Origin: Collinsella ureilytica
GTDB taxonomy: Bacteria > Actinomycetota > Coriobacteriia > Coriobacteriales > Coriobacteriaceae
Direction of reading: 5' to 3'
Assembly: GCF_019795105.1 (NCBI RefSeq)
Contig: NZ_JAIMFO010000005.1
Location: 124,001-188,000 of the forward strand
Length of the DNA stretch: 64,000 bases
Part shown: in pieces, positions 15,342 to 23,827 of the stretch
How the letters are laid out: each line of letters begins with the position of its first letter
Position numbering within the stretch: position 1 is the stretch's first letter
Notes under the pieces: model-generated
Database searches by the model: none
What the model saw: only the letters and a program-made list of their open reading frames with translations
What the model was told of the DNA's origin: nothing
Program-made: the position numbers and the translations under genes

Positions 15342-16491
15342 CTTGGGGAGGATCCAGGGTCAGGCTGATACTTCTCCCGGCGTGGGTGCGGGTGTTCTCA
15401 TAGCGGATATGATAGTCCGTTGCCAGTTTCCCGGCCCGGACGTTCAGCCGCATCGCCAGGGCATTGGGCTTCATATCCACTTGCAGGGCTGCCGCCAACT
15501 CCGTGGCCGTACCGCCCCAGGACGGCCTCTCCGCCGTGATAAAGGCGGCTACGGCCTCCAGCACCGGGTCGGGGGGTTCTACCCACAACTCCGTTTCCAT
15601 CCGCTCCAGTGTCCATGTCAGGTGTTCCTTGTCCTTAATGAGATAGAGCCGCTGGTCTTGCTGGTCACGTCCTACCACATCCAAGGTGGCGGTGCCGTCC
15701 GTCCGCTTCTCCTTCTGAAGAAGAAAGGCCCCGTCTGCTGCCCCCGACAGGCCGTTGGTGCCGGAGATCATATCAAACTTGTCGTCGGCCTGCTGCTTCC
15801 GAGTGTGATGTACCAGTAGGAGGCAGACGCCGCAAGCGTCAGCAAGGCGTTTCAGCTTTCCTACCACCTCATAATCGTTGGCGTAGCTGTACTTATCCCC
15901 GCCAGCCTCCCGAATCTTCTGAAGGGTGTCAATGATAATCAGTTTGGTGTCTGGGTGTTCCTGCACGAATCGCTTTAGCTGTTCCTCCAGCCCGTTGCCG
16001 ACCTGCTTTGCGCAGATGGAAAAGAGGAGGTCGTTGGTGCCGTCCATGCCGAACATCCGGTAAAGCCGCTCCTGCAAGCGACGGTGATCGTCCTCCAGCG
16101 CCAGATAGAGGACAGTCCCCTTGTGAACGGGATAGTCCCACAGGGGGAGGCCCATGCTGACGTGGTAGGCAAGCTGGGCCATCAGAAACGACTTGCCTAC
16201 CTTGGGCGCTCCCGCAAAGAGGTACGTCCCCGGATAGAGCAGACCGTCAATGACGGGCGGTCTGCTCTGATAGACGTTCTCGTACAACTCGTTCATGGAA
16301 ATCGTGGGGAGATACGCCGGGTCGTTCATGCGCTGCATTTTCCGCAGCAGTTCCGCATAATTTTTTTCAGGGGGATTGTTTTCTGTCGTTTCCTCTGTTA
16401 TACTTGCGGAAGGTGTTTGTGAAATGGGCTGTTCCCCGTCTGCGCCAACAGACGGAACCGGGACAGTCCTTTTCGTTTCTCTGGAATCCAT
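15337..16491 (-). CDS. RepA-like AAA/RecA-fold ATPase of element 2
   Basis: 384 residues. Walker A GAPKVGKSF (about residue 95), LYLALEDD, Walker B LIIIDTLQKI and LLVHHTRKQ place it with the RepA/DnaB-type ATPases of small plasmids and mobilizable elements. The N-terminal 60 residues are low-complexity and precede the conserved TISMNELYE segment; the C-terminal part looks like a winged-helix domain. It follows the MobC-like gene by 4 bases in the same operon and faces the iterons at its 3' end. Likely role: replication of the excised circle. Confidence 0.75.
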   Translation of the reverse strand: MDSRETKRTVPVPSVGADGEQPISQTPSASITEETTENNPPEKNYAELLRKMQRMNDPAYLPTISMNELYENVYQSRPPVIDGLLYPGTYLFAGAPKVGKSFLMAQLAYHVSMGLPLWDYPVHKGTVLYLALEDDHRRLQERLYRMFGMDGTNDLLFSICAKQVGNGLEEQLKRFVQEHPDTKLIIIDTLQKIREAGGDKYSYANDYEVVGKLKRLADACGVCLLLVHHTRKQQADDKFDMISGTNGLSGAADGAFLLQKEKRTDGTATLDVVGRDQQDQRLYLIKDKEHLTWTLERMETELWVEPPDPVLEAVAAFITAERPSWGGTATELAAALQVDMKPNALAMRLNVRAGKLATDYHIRYENTRTHAGRSISLTLDPPQA

Positions 16492-16498
16492 CAATCTA

Positions 16499-16819
16499 TC
16501 AATCCTCCTTCATGCCGCCCATGATAGCGGCGATCATCTGAATGGTGTCCAGCAGTTCATCGTCCACGCCAGCCCCGTCCTCGGCCCGCCGCAGTTCGTC
16601 CAGAACGGCGGCAAGCTGGTCACGCAGGGCTTTGTAGACCTTGGGATTACCCTGTACCACTACGTCCCGGCACAGGAGGCGTCTTGTGATGTAGTCCTGC
16701 TTTGTCAGGCCGGAGAGCCGCACAGCGGCCTCGATCTGTTCATCTTCCTCCGGGGACACCCGGAAGGCCACGGTCTTGTTCCTCCAGCGATTTTTGTTGT
16801 CTCGGTTTTTCAGTGACAT
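16499..16819 (-). CDS. MobC-like mobilization accessory protein of element 2
   Basis: 106 residues, KTVAFRVSPEEDEQIEAAV then GLTKQDYITRRLL, a ribbon-helix-helix-like N-terminus followed by a helical region. It is the homologue of the protein at 6601. It starts 2 bases after the integrase stop. It probably assists the MOBV relaxase at oriT; DNA-binding control of the operon is an alternative. Confidence 0.65.
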   Translation of the reverse strand: MSLKNRDNKNRWRNKTVAFRVSPEEDEQIEAAVRLSGLTKQDYITRRLLCRDVVVQGNPKVYKALRDQLAAVLDELRRAEDGAGVDDELLDTIQMIAAIMGGMKED

Positions 16820-16821
16820 GG

Positions 16822-17889
16822 TTACGTTCCCATCCTTTCAAAGTCCAGTTTGTCCGCCATCTCCGTCTGCCTTGTAGGAAACAGATGGGCGTAGCGGTAG
16901 GTGATATCGATACTCTCATGCCCCACCCGGTCAGCGATTGCCAGGGCGGTGAAGCCCATATCAATCAGCAGGGAAATGTGTGAATGTCGGAGGTCGTGAA
17001 TTCTGATCCGCTTCACTCCCGCCGCTTTCGCACCTCTGTCCATTTCATGGTGGAGATAGTGCTTGCTGACAGGGAAAATCCGTTCATTTGCCCCGGTGCT
17101 GTAAAACATCTTTAAGTAGTCCTCCATCTCTCCACAGAGGAATTTGGGCATCTTAATGACACGGTTGCTCTTTTTCGTCTTAGGAGTGGTAATCACGTCC
17201 TTGCCCTTGAGCCGCTGATAGGATTTGCTGATGGACACTGTACCCGCCTCAAAGTCGAAGTCTGTTGGGAGCAGTTCCCCCTCCCGGATACCGCACCAGT
17301 AGAGCATTTCAAAGGCATAGTAGGAGAGGGGCTTGTCCATCATGGCGTCGGCAAATTTCAGATACTCTTCCTTCGTCCAGAACAGCATTTCACGCCGTTC
17401 CTCCACCCCCATGTTCCCGGCCTTGGCCGCAGGATTGACCTGGAGGCCGTAGTAGCGGACAGCATGGTTAAAGAGGGCACTTAACTGATTGTGGACGGTT
17501 TTGAGATAGGTAGGGGAATAGGGTTTTCCCTTGGCGTCCGTTAACCCTCGGATCGCGTTCTGCCAGTCCATCACGTCCTTGGCGGTGATTTCCGACAATT
17601 TCCGTTTTCCAAAATACGGCAGGATTTTCTTCTGGATGATGCTTTCTTTTGTCAGCCAGGTGTTCAGTTTCAGCTTGGGCTTCATATCCTTCTCATAGAG
17701 CTGGGCGAAGCTCTCAAAGGTCATGTTCACATCGGCCTGCTTTTGCATCAGAAACTCCCGTTCCCACGCCTGGGCCTCTTTCTTGGTGGCAAAGCCACGC
17801 TTTAACTTCTGCTGGCGCTCTCCTTTCCAGTCCGTATAGCGGAATTGGACGTACCAAGTGCCGTTGGCCTTGTTCTTAAACGCCGCCAT
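16822..17889 (-). CDS. int: Tyrosine recombinase (integrase) of element 2
   Basis: 355 residues, full length. The N-terminal arm-binding domain (GTWYVQFRYTDWKGERQQK) and core-binding domain are followed by the catalytic domain with Arg in CGIREGEL, HDLRHSHISLL (HxxR), GHESIDITYRYAHLF with the second His and the Tyr nucleophile. It integrates the element at the guaA 3' end and, with the adjacent excisionase, releases it. The gene lies 1.1 kb from guaA, the usual place next to the attachment site. Confidence 0.93.
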   Translation of the reverse strand: MAAFKNKANGTWYVQFRYTDWKGERQQKLKRGFATKKEAQAWEREFLMQKQADVNMTFESFAQLYEKDMKPKLKLNTWLTKESIIQKKILPYFGKRKLSEITAKDVMDWQNAIRGLTDAKGKPYSPTYLKTVHNQLSALFNHAVRYYGLQVNPAAKAGNMGVEERREMLFWTKEEYLKFADAMMDKPLSYYAFEMLYWCGIREGELLPTDFDFEAGTVSISKSYQRLKGKDVITTPKTKKSNRVIKMPKFLCGEMEDYLKMFYSTGANERIFPVSKHYLHHEMDRGAKAAGVKRIRIHDLRHSHISLLIDMGFTALAIADRVGHESIDITYRYAHLFPTRQTEMADKLDFERMGT

Positions 17890-17892
17890 AGG

Positions 17893-18093
17893 TTAATCAC
17901 TCCTTTCGCTCTGGCTTCTTGTGCCATAAAATTTTTCGTGGAAGAATTTGCGGTCGATGCGGCCTGAAATGGTAATACAGCCCGTCTTTTTCAACTCCGC
18001 ATTCATAGAACGAATCAGCTTATAGGCATAGGGGACAGAAACCCCTAATTCCTCCGCTACCTCGTCCACCCGCATGAACATGGTGCTTGCCAT
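17893..18093 (-). CDS. xis: Excisionase-like helix-turn-helix protein of element 2
   Basis: 66 residues from ATG 18093 (AGGAGG ten bases before it). VDEVAEELGVSVPYAYKLIR is a winged-helix motif shared with the small gene of element 1, followed by ITISGRIDRKFFHEKFYG. It ends 3 bases before the integrase start. It likely directs excision. Confidence 0.75.
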   Translation of the reverse strand: MASTMFMRVDEVAEELGVSVPYAYKLIRSMNAELKKTGCITISGRIDRKFFHEKFYGTRSQSERSD

Positions 18094-18126
18094 TGTGCGC
18101 TCACCTCCTTTCATGGCCCCAGAACT

Positions 18127-18174
18127 AAGCCTTTATGCTTAACCTATTATAACTAAGCAAATTTGCTTTGTCAA
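18127..18174 (-). promoter_or_regulatory. xis-int promoter of element 2 with two palindromic operators
   Basis: On the minus strand there is a consensus promoter: TTGACA (18169-18174), 17 bases, TATAAT (18146-18151). The spacer is filled by the perfect palindrome AAGCAAATTTGCTT (18155-18168), and a second AAGC-N6-GCTT lies just downstream (18127-18140). Binding of the divergent XRE protein there would silence excision and mobilization. Confidence 0.75.
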
Positions 18175-18217
18175 GTGGCTTGCGGAATAATTTTTAACTT
18201 TTTTGTTTAAGATACTC

Positions 18218-18246
18218 TTGACTGTTACTAAGCGAATATGTTATAC
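18218..18246 (+). promoter_or_regulatory. Promoter of the element 2 XRE gene
   Basis: TTGACT (18218-18223), 17 bases, TTATAC (18241-18246). The spacer contains AAGCGAATATGTTA, a half-conserved copy of the AAGC-N6-GCTT operator, so the regulator probably also controls itself. Confidence 0.6.
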
Positions 18247-18284
18247 TACTTTCGACAGAAACCACCAGATAGGAGTTGGCATTT

Positions 18285-18818
18285 ATGGCAATAGGAGAGC
18301 GCATCCATTTTTTCCGCACCCTCCGGGGTATGACACAGAAGTATCTTGGTATGGCGGTGGGCTTTCCAGAGCGTTCCGCCGATGTTCGTCTGGCACAGTA
18401 CGAAACAGGCACCCGGACGCCGAAGGCCGACTTGACCGCTGCCCTGGCGCATACATTAGATGTATCGCCCCAGGCGTTGAGCGTCCCGGACATAGACAAC
18501 TACATAGGTTTGGCCCATACGCTGTTCGCCTTGGAGGATGTTTACAGTCTGAAAGTGGTAGAGGCGGATGGACGTGCCTGCCTGCAAGCAGATATTTTTC
18601 AGGGAGGCCGTCAAGCCAGTGAGCTGAACAAAATCTTGATTGCGTGGCGGGAACAGGCGGCGAAGTTGGAGGCCGGGGAGATCACCAAGGAGGACTATGA
18701 CCGCTGGCGCTACAACTACCCGAAGTACGACACCACCCAGCGGTGGGCCAAAGTCCCCTCGAAGGAATTAAGCGATGCTCTGATAAAAGGATTGAAGAAA
18801 CAGAGAAAAGACAAATAA
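18285..18818 (+). CDS. XRE-family regulator of element 2
   Basis: 177 residues from ATG 18285, with AGGAG upstream. An N-terminal helix-turn-helix (FFRTLRGMTQKYLGMAVG, then RLAQYETGTRTPK) is followed by a C-terminal domain related to that of the element 1 regulator. It is transcribed divergently from xis-int and is the probable repressor acting on the three AAGC-N6-GCTT sites between them. Confidence 0.8.
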   Translation: MAIGERIHFFRTLRGMTQKYLGMAVGFPERSADVRLAQYETGTRTPKADLTAALAHTLDVSPQALSVPDIDNYIGLAHTLFALEDVYSLKVVEADGRACLQADIFQGGRQASELNKILIAWREQAAKLEAGEITKEDYDRWRYNYPKYDTTQRWAKVPSKELSDALIKGLKKQRKDK

Positions 18819-18822
18819 CAAA

Positions 18823-18864
18823 AAAGGTCTTGCCGACTGGTGAAAGTCAGCAAGACCTTTTTCT
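18823..18864 (+). terminator. Terminator of the element 2 XRE gene
   Basis: AAAGGTCTTGC (18823-18833) and GCAAGACCTTT (18850-18860) form a perfect 11-bp stem followed by TTTC, 4 bases after the stop codon. Confidence 0.85.
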
Positions 18865-18937
18865 TAGGATATGGAGGATTTACCCGCAAGCCACCCGTTA
18901 TACGGGAGTGAACAAAGTAAATCCGGTTTTGGTATCT

Positions 18938-18958
18938 GCTATCAATTTGCTATCAAAT
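18938..18958. promoter_or_regulatory. Integrase arm-type repeats, guaA-proximal end
   Basis: Two GCTATCAA copies, 11 bases apart, 56 bases from the guaA junction; they match the repeats at 11113-11150. Confidence 0.6.
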
Positions 18959-19013
18959 GCCCCGTTTCCGCTTTAAGACCCCAGTGTTTTCAAGGCTTTG
19001 CGGGTTTTGTCAG

Positions 19014-19026
19014 TTATTCCCACTCG
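19014..19026 (-). repeat. Attachment-site repeat inside guaA
   Basis: The last 13 bases of guaA, TTATTCCCACTCG on the plus strand. Integration here regenerates the guaA end, so the gene stays intact. Confidence 0.85.
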
Positions 19027-20624
19027 ATTGTTGCGGGGGGTTTGCTGGTAATGTCGTACGCTACGCGATTAACGCCTGGAACCTCAGCCACGATACGGCT
19101 AGAAATCCGACCCAGCACCTCATAGGGCAACTTTGCCCAATCCGCCGTCATCGCGTCGCTAGACTCTACTGCACGCAAAATAATCGGCCGTGCATAGGTG
19201 CGCTCATCGCCCATAACGCCCACGCTCTTAATATCAGGCAAAACGGCAAAGTACTGCCACACACTACCTGCACCGCTTCGCTCACCGGTCTGGCGGAACA
19301 CGCGCTTGTTATGCGCATCAAGCTCCTCGCGCACAATCGCATCTGCCTCACGCAGAATCTCGAGCTTTTCTGGGCTCACCGCTCCAATAATCCGAATGGC
19401 AAGGCCAGGCCCTGGGAACGGCTGGCGATACACAATGTGCTCAGGCAACCCCAGCTCACGGCCGAGCGCTCGCACCTCATCCTTAAAGAAATGATCAAGC
19501 GGCTCAATCAGATCAAAATGCACGCCCTCGGGGAAGGGAATCAGATTGTGATGGCTCTTAATGGTAGAAGCCTTGCCGCCGGTCTTTCGCGCTCCGCTCT
19601 CAATAATGTCGGGGTAAATCGTGCCTTGCGCCAAAAACCGCACCGGCCGCCCGTCGTGCTCAAGCTCGGTGGCAACAGCAAAGAATTCCTTCCAGAACTG
19701 CGTACCAATGATCCGACGCTTTTCCTCTGGATCCACAACTCCATCAAGCAGAGCAGCATAGCGATCCTCGGCGTGCACATGAATGAAGTCCACATCAAAC
19801 TGAGTGGTGAAGACCTCCTCCACCTGCTCAGGCTCACCCTTGCGCAACAAACCATGGTTGATGAACACGCAGGTCATCTGCCTGCCAATTGCGCGCGCAC
19901 CAAGAGCAGCAACCACCGAACTATCCACGCCACCGGAAAGCGCTAAGATCACGCGATCCTCGCCCACCTGCTTGCGGATGTCTGCTACCTTGCGCTCAGC
20001 CACATCGTCCATGGACCAGTTTTTTTCCAGTCCACAGATCTCAAAAAGAAAGTTCTCCAGCATCTGCCCGCCATGCTCGGTATGAGCAACCTCTGGATGA
20101 AACTGCGTAGAGAAGAACCGACGAGTTGGGTCTTCCATAGAAGCGATTGGACAAACCGAGGTAGACGAGGTAACCATGAAGCCCTCAGGTGCCTGAGATA
20201 CCGCATCGCGGTGGCTCATCCAAACCGTTTGCTCCAGCGGCGTTGCATTCATAAGCGCAGAATCGCGCTCACGCGTAAGCGTTGCCGGGCCGTACTCACC
20301 CACATCTGAATGAGAAACCTCGCCGCCTAAAGTAGCCGCCATAATCTGATGACCGTAGCAAAAACCGAGTACAGGCAGGCCAAGTTCAAAAATACCGGCA
20401 TCAATTGAGGGAGCATCCTCGGCATATACGCTTGCTGGACCTCCAGACAAAATGATAGCTGCGGGGTTCAGCTCACGAACTTCATCGGCTGAAATATCGC
20501 ACGGAACGAGTTCTGAATATACCTGCAGGTCGCGCACGCGACGAGCTATGAGTTGACCGTACTGAGCGCCAAAATCAAGTACGAGAACTGGCGCAGCTGA
20601 GCGATCCGACGTGTGTTGCGTCAT
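19014..20624 (-). CDS. guaA: GMP synthase (glutamine-hydrolysing)
   Basis: 536 residues. It converts XMP to GMP with glutamine and ATP. The N-terminal class I amidotransferase has the nucleophile in LGFCYGHQIM; the ATP-pyrophosphatase domain has LALSGGVDSSVVAALG; the C-terminal dimerisation domain ends KPPATIEWE. ATG 20624 has GGAAGGA upstream. Its last codons are the attachment site for the two elements; guaA 3' ends are known integration hot spots in several phyla. Its native terminator now lies 15.6 kb away, so the nearest stop for its transcript is inside element 2. Confidence 0.97.
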   Translation of the reverse strand: MTQHTSDRSAAPVLVLDFGAQYGQLIARRVRDLQVYSELVPCDISADEVRELNPAAIILSGGPASVYAEDAPSIDAGIFELGLPVLGFCYGHQIMAATLGGEVSHSDVGEYGPATLTRERDSALMNATPLEQTVWMSHRDAVSQAPEGFMVTSSTSVCPIASMEDPTRRFFSTQFHPEVAHTEHGGQMLENFLFEICGLEKNWSMDDVAERKVADIRKQVGEDRVILALSGGVDSSVVAALGARAIGRQMTCVFINHGLLRKGEPEQVEEVFTTQFDVDFIHVHAEDRYAALLDGVVDPEEKRRIIGTQFWKEFFAVATELEHDGRPVRFLAQGTIYPDIIESGARKTGGKASTIKSHHNLIPFPEGVHFDLIEPLDHFFKDEVRALGRELGLPEHIVYRQPFPGPGLAIRIIGAVSPEKLEILREADAIVREELDAHNKRVFRQTGERSGAGSVWQYFAVLPDIKSVGVMGDERTYARPIILRAVESSDAMTADWAKLPYEVLGRISSRIVAEVPGVNRVAYDITSKPPATIEWE

Positions 20625-20740
20625 GTAATTCCTTCCTCTGCTTACAAACGGTGTGCTTGCAAAGTAGACCCCATCATACCGTGTACCGCGCGCGCCGAGC
20701 CCTGCCAGTGCCCATGCCTACCAGAGTTTCAGAGATTGGG

Positions 20741-20884
20741 TTGAAACGAATTGCTCTAAGAGAGGACATCGTGAGTACCGTCGCAAGCATTAAGCTGAAA
20801 CGACTTGCTCTAAGAAAGGACATCGCGAGCGCCGTCGCAAGCATTAAGCTGAAACGAATTACTGAACGAAAGAGCGTCACGAGC
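20741..20884. repeat. 54-bp tandem repeat upstream of the asparaginase gene
   Basis: Two and a half units with period 54 (20741, 20795, 20849), each beginning TGAAACGA and including GTCGCAAGCATTAAGC. In the frame of the asparaginase gene they read IGLKRIALREDIVSTVAS and IKLKRLALRKDIASAVAS. A shorter GC-rich repeat (CATCCTCA-CCG-TGCCC-GCACCGG) follows at about 20985-21050. Confidence 0.75.
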
Positions 20885-21100
20885 TGCTACGCTTGTTTGG
20901 GTGCTCAAATGTGGCAGCGCCTGGCAATGTGTTGCTTCCTTGTGCTGTCAAGGAGCACCGAGCCTGGAACTCCAAGCACCAGCAGCGCATCCTCAGCCGC
21001 TGCTGCCCAGCACCGGGGGTACATCCTCAACCGTTACTGCCCGGCACCGGCCAAGACACCCAGCTGCTCCACCCTGTACGCGCTCTCTAAGGAGGCTTGC

Positions 21101-22156
21101 ATGAAGAAAATCCTGCTCATCGCAACTGGAGGCACCATTGCCTCGCGCGAAGATGGCTACGGACTTTCTCCAACCCTAACCGGTGAAGAGCTGGCTCAAA
21201 GTGTGCCCGAGATTGCCGGCCTCTGCGAAATTGACGTCGTACAACCCATGAATATCGATAGCACCAATATGTCTCCTCAAGACTGGATGTGTATTCGCGA
21301 TGTCATTGCTCACAACTATCCGAGCTATCATGGTTTTGTGATTTTGCACGGTACCGACACCATGGCGTATACGGCCGCTGCCCTCTCCTACCTGGTGCAA
21401 AACAGCCCCAAACCCATTGTGCTCACCGGCTCCCAACAACCCATGGGGCATCCCTTTACCGATGCCAAGCTCAACTTGTATCAGAGTCTGCTCTGGGCGC
21501 TTGACGATGCAGCTCGCGATGTCTCGATTGTCTTTGGAGGGCTCGTCATTGCAGGTACGCGTGCACGCAAGCAGCGCACCATGAGCTTCAATGCCTTTAC
21601 CAGTGTGAATTTTCCACCCTTAGCCGTTATTCGCACCGATCGCATAATTTATGGAGCACCTCAGCACGCCTGCTCGCGCACGCAGCCGAGCATACAAAAA
21701 GGCGTGCAAACAAACGCTGCTTTGATGGATGCAGAGCCTCGGTTTCACGATGTGCTTGATGGCGGCGTGTGCACACTCCGCCTCACTCCAGGCTTAACGC
21801 CTGCCATTTTTGATCTGCTGAGACCCAATCTATCGGCAATCATTCTGGAGACCTTCGGTATTGGCGGCGTGCCCGATGCTCAGAGCTCCTCACCATCGTT
21901 TGAAAGCGCCATCTTTGACTGGGTGGATTCTGGCCGCACCCTCGTTATGACCACGCAGGTACCCGAGGAAGGTATGGATCTTGGTGTGTACCGTGTTGGA
22001 CGCACCTATGCTGAGCACCCCGGCATTTTAAAAGGTGGAGACATGACCACCGAGGCGCTGGTTGCAAAGACTCTCTGGGTGCTCGCACAAACAAAGGATC
22101 CTAAGCAGATCCGTGAGCTCTTCTACACGCCTATCAATTTCGATCGCCTGGACTAG
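21101..22156 (+). CDS. L-asparaginase, type I-like
   Basis: 351 residues. It hydrolyses asparagine to aspartate and ammonia. It begins MKKILLIATGGTIASRE with the first catalytic Thr; the second motif is HGTDTMAYTAAAL and the Lys region ILETFGIGG. No signal peptide, so cytosolic. ATG 21101 follows AAGGAGG. The same frame is open without stops back to 20651, but that part is repetitive and lies beyond the ribosome site, so I leave it out. Confidence 0.92.
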   Translation: MKKILLIATGGTIASREDGYGLSPTLTGEELAQSVPEIAGLCEIDVVQPMNIDSTNMSPQDWMCIRDVIAHNYPSYHGFVILHGTDTMAYTAAALSYLVQNSPKPIVLTGSQQPMGHPFTDAKLNLYQSLLWALDDAARDVSIVFGGLVIAGTRARKQRTMSFNAFTSVNFPPLAVIRTDRIIYGAPQHACSRTQPSIQKGVQTNAALMDAEPRFHDVLDGGVCTLRLTPGLTPAIFDLLRPNLSAIILETFGIGGVPDAQSSSPSFESAIFDWVDSGRTLVMTTQVPEEGMDLGVYRVGRTYAEHPGILKGGDMTTEALVAKTLWVLAQTKDPKQIRELFYTPINFDRLD

Positions 22157-22367
22157 GAGGGTCGGACGCGCGAGGCAAACGTTCGCCATGCAGCGCTGTC
22201 GGTTTCGCCGCAGCATGCAAGTACAACACACGCAGCCGGGCGCAGAGGCAAGTGCAGTACGGTCAATCTCGCTGCAGCAGGCAAGTGCAAAGCAGGCGAC
22301 CGCGCAATGCTGTCGGTCTAGGCAAGGTGCACAAACACAACGCGGCTGGTCTGCATACAGCACGCCA
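22157..22367. other. Repetitive intergenic DNA after asparaginase
   Basis: It contains degenerate repeats of about 60 bp built from CTGTCGGT, GGCAAGTGCA and ACACAACGCG motifs. No gene seen. Confidence 0.4.
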
Positions 22368-23306
22368 TCAAAACTGGGGAGCAAAGCACGCCAGACGTTC
22401 AAGTGCTTGGACAAGGCCGCCAGAAGCGCGAGGCTCCATAACAGCATCTGCCATATAGCAGGCATCGCCGCCCGCCTCAGGCAATGCCAGCGATAGTCCA
22501 GCCTCTGCGAGGTAGGCTCCATCTGCTGGGTGCGTAGCAATTGCTGCAAGACTGCCCACGTTCATGCCCCACTCACTACATTGAGCTGCCACTCGCTCTG
22601 CACGCCGGGCAGCCGTTGTACGCCAGAGAGCTGCACTACCAATCGGGCTCCTCGTAGTTGGCATTACAGGCCAAGGCTCTGCCGTATCATCCTGATCACT
22701 CAGTATCTGCAAGCTGAGACCTATCTCAGCAGAAAAACGCTCAGCAACTTTTCTATCAGCAGATGTAACGAGGATGAGCTTCACGTCACGTGCTTCCAAC
22801 GTCGCAATAAGCTCAATTTCGCGAGGAGTCAGCGAGAGCAGATTCGAGTGAGCGAGCGATGCCTTATCGGCACGCAAGCGGTCAGTCATAGATGAACGGT
22901 CAGCAGTACCTGAGCGGTCAACAATACCTGAGCGGTCAACAATACCTGAATGCTCAGCGATACTTGAACCGTCAGCAGCGCCTGAACGGTCAGCGGCACC
23001 TGAACCGTCAGCAATACCTGAAACAGCTCGTAGCTCAGCGGATAATTGGTGCTGAGAAAGCTCGCGCTCAGCATCCGATGCGGCAGATAGCGCCGTATCC
23101 TCGCTCACTTGGAAGGCTTCCCTCGAGCAAAGCTCAAGGTCTGGCACAGCAGAGTGCGCGGTATCACACACTCTCATGCACAGCGCCCCATCCTCATCTG
23201 TTACCACGCTCGCGTCCACATCCATGACGACCGCCGAGAGCCGAAAACGCCCAACGGATTCAAAAAGCCCACTTCTTTTCCCTCCCGTAAATGTACGGAT
23301 ATTCAT
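22368..23306 (-). CDS. Degenerate HAD-like protein with hexapeptide repeat insertion
   Basis: 312 residues. The fold outline is that of Cof-type HAD phosphatases: a first motif VVMDVDASVV, a second motif LILVTSADRK and an end like ADAVMEPRASGGLVQALERL. Key residues differ: DVDAS replaces DxDGT, and no GDxxND motif is seen in the fourth region (AIATHPADGAYLAEAG), so catalysis is doubtful. Between residues about 95 and 140 lies a tandem SG(I/A)(V/A)D(R/G) repeat encoded by 18-bp units. It may be a non-enzymatic derivative or a decaying gene. Confidence 0.5.
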   Translation of the reverse strand: MNIRTFTGGKRSGLFESVGRFRLSAVVMDVDASVVTDEDGALCMRVCDTAHSAVPDLELCSREAFQVSEDTALSAASDAERELSQHQLSAELRAVSGIADGSGAADRSGAADGSSIAEHSGIVDRSGIVDRSGTADRSSMTDRLRADKASLAHSNLLSLTPREIELIATLEARDVKLILVTSADRKVAERFSAEIGLSLQILSDQDDTAEPWPVMPTTRSPIGSAALWRTTAARRAERVAAQCSEWGMNVGSLAAIATHPADGAYLAEAGLSLALPEAGGDACYMADAVMEPRASGGLVQALERLACFAPQF

Positions 23307-23400
23307 GGTCAGTCCCTCACCTGCTGAAATCTCTATGCAGAAGTTCAATCTGTAATGTTTGCTTTACATCATAGCGGGACTGCGCCCACACACTCTTCCC

Positions 23401-23610
23401 ATGAGAAATCAGCTGCGACAGAAACTTGGTGAGAATATCCGTGCCCGCCGTCTGGACGCGCGGCTCACGAAGGTTGATTTTTGTCTGATGGCAGGCATTA
23501 GTCGGCCGCTGCTGGATCTCATCGAGGCCGGAGAGGCAAATGTCACCCTCGATACCCTTGAGCGGTTAGCCTCGGCATTTGATACGGATGGTGCAGACCT
23601 CCTGCAGTAA
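23401..23610 (+). CDS. Small XRE-family DNA-binding protein
   Basis: 69 residues, essentially one Cro/C1 helix-turn-helix: KLGENIRARRLDARLTKVDF then GISRPLLDLIEAGEAN. It is divergent from the HAD-like gene, so it may regulate it. ATG 23401 gives the compact domain; an upstream start at 23359 is possible. Target unknown. Confidence 0.6.
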   Translation: MRNQLRQKLGENIRARRLDARLTKVDFCLMAGISRPLLDLIEAGEANVTLDTLERLASAFDTDGADLLQ

Positions 23611-23827
23611 CTCGCTCAGCACGACGCGCGCTTTGCAGCACCCTCAGCGCACTACCCACTTCGCAACACTCTCAGCAAAATGCCCACTACAGAGCACTGC
23701 CCGCAACGCCAGGATCATCAGCTCACAGCAAATCGCCGCCTGCTGCCATATGCCAGCTCATCCGTCCATGCCCAAAAACGGCATGCCCAAGGCAGAGAAC
23801 AGCCCGAGCAACAAAAGTAAGCAGCAC

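Larger units (their letters stand above)
11002..19026 (-). mobile_element. Element 2: guaA-integrated mobilizable element carrying tet(W)
   Basis: Direct 13-bp guaA repeats at both ends, TTTGCTATCA-type arm repeats just inside both ends, full tyrosine integrase, excisionase-like gene, MobC-like gene, RepA-like ATPase, MOBV relaxase with oriT and a ribosomal-protection resistance gene. It has no conjugation machinery, so it would be an integrative mobilizable element that uses a helper. The integrase end lies next to guaA. Confidence 0.85.

Noticed and set aside
13000-19000. Complete conjugative (Tn916-like) transposon
   Set aside because: Integrase, excisionase and tet(W) recall it, but there are no type IV secretion genes; it fits a mobilizable element.
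20651-21100. Longer asparaginase starting at 20651
   Set aside because: The added part is tandem repeats, and AAGGAGG plus family length support ATG 21101.
22880-23050. CRISPR-like array of 18-bp units
   Set aside because: The units are contiguous without spacers and lie in a coding frame; there are no cas genes in the window.
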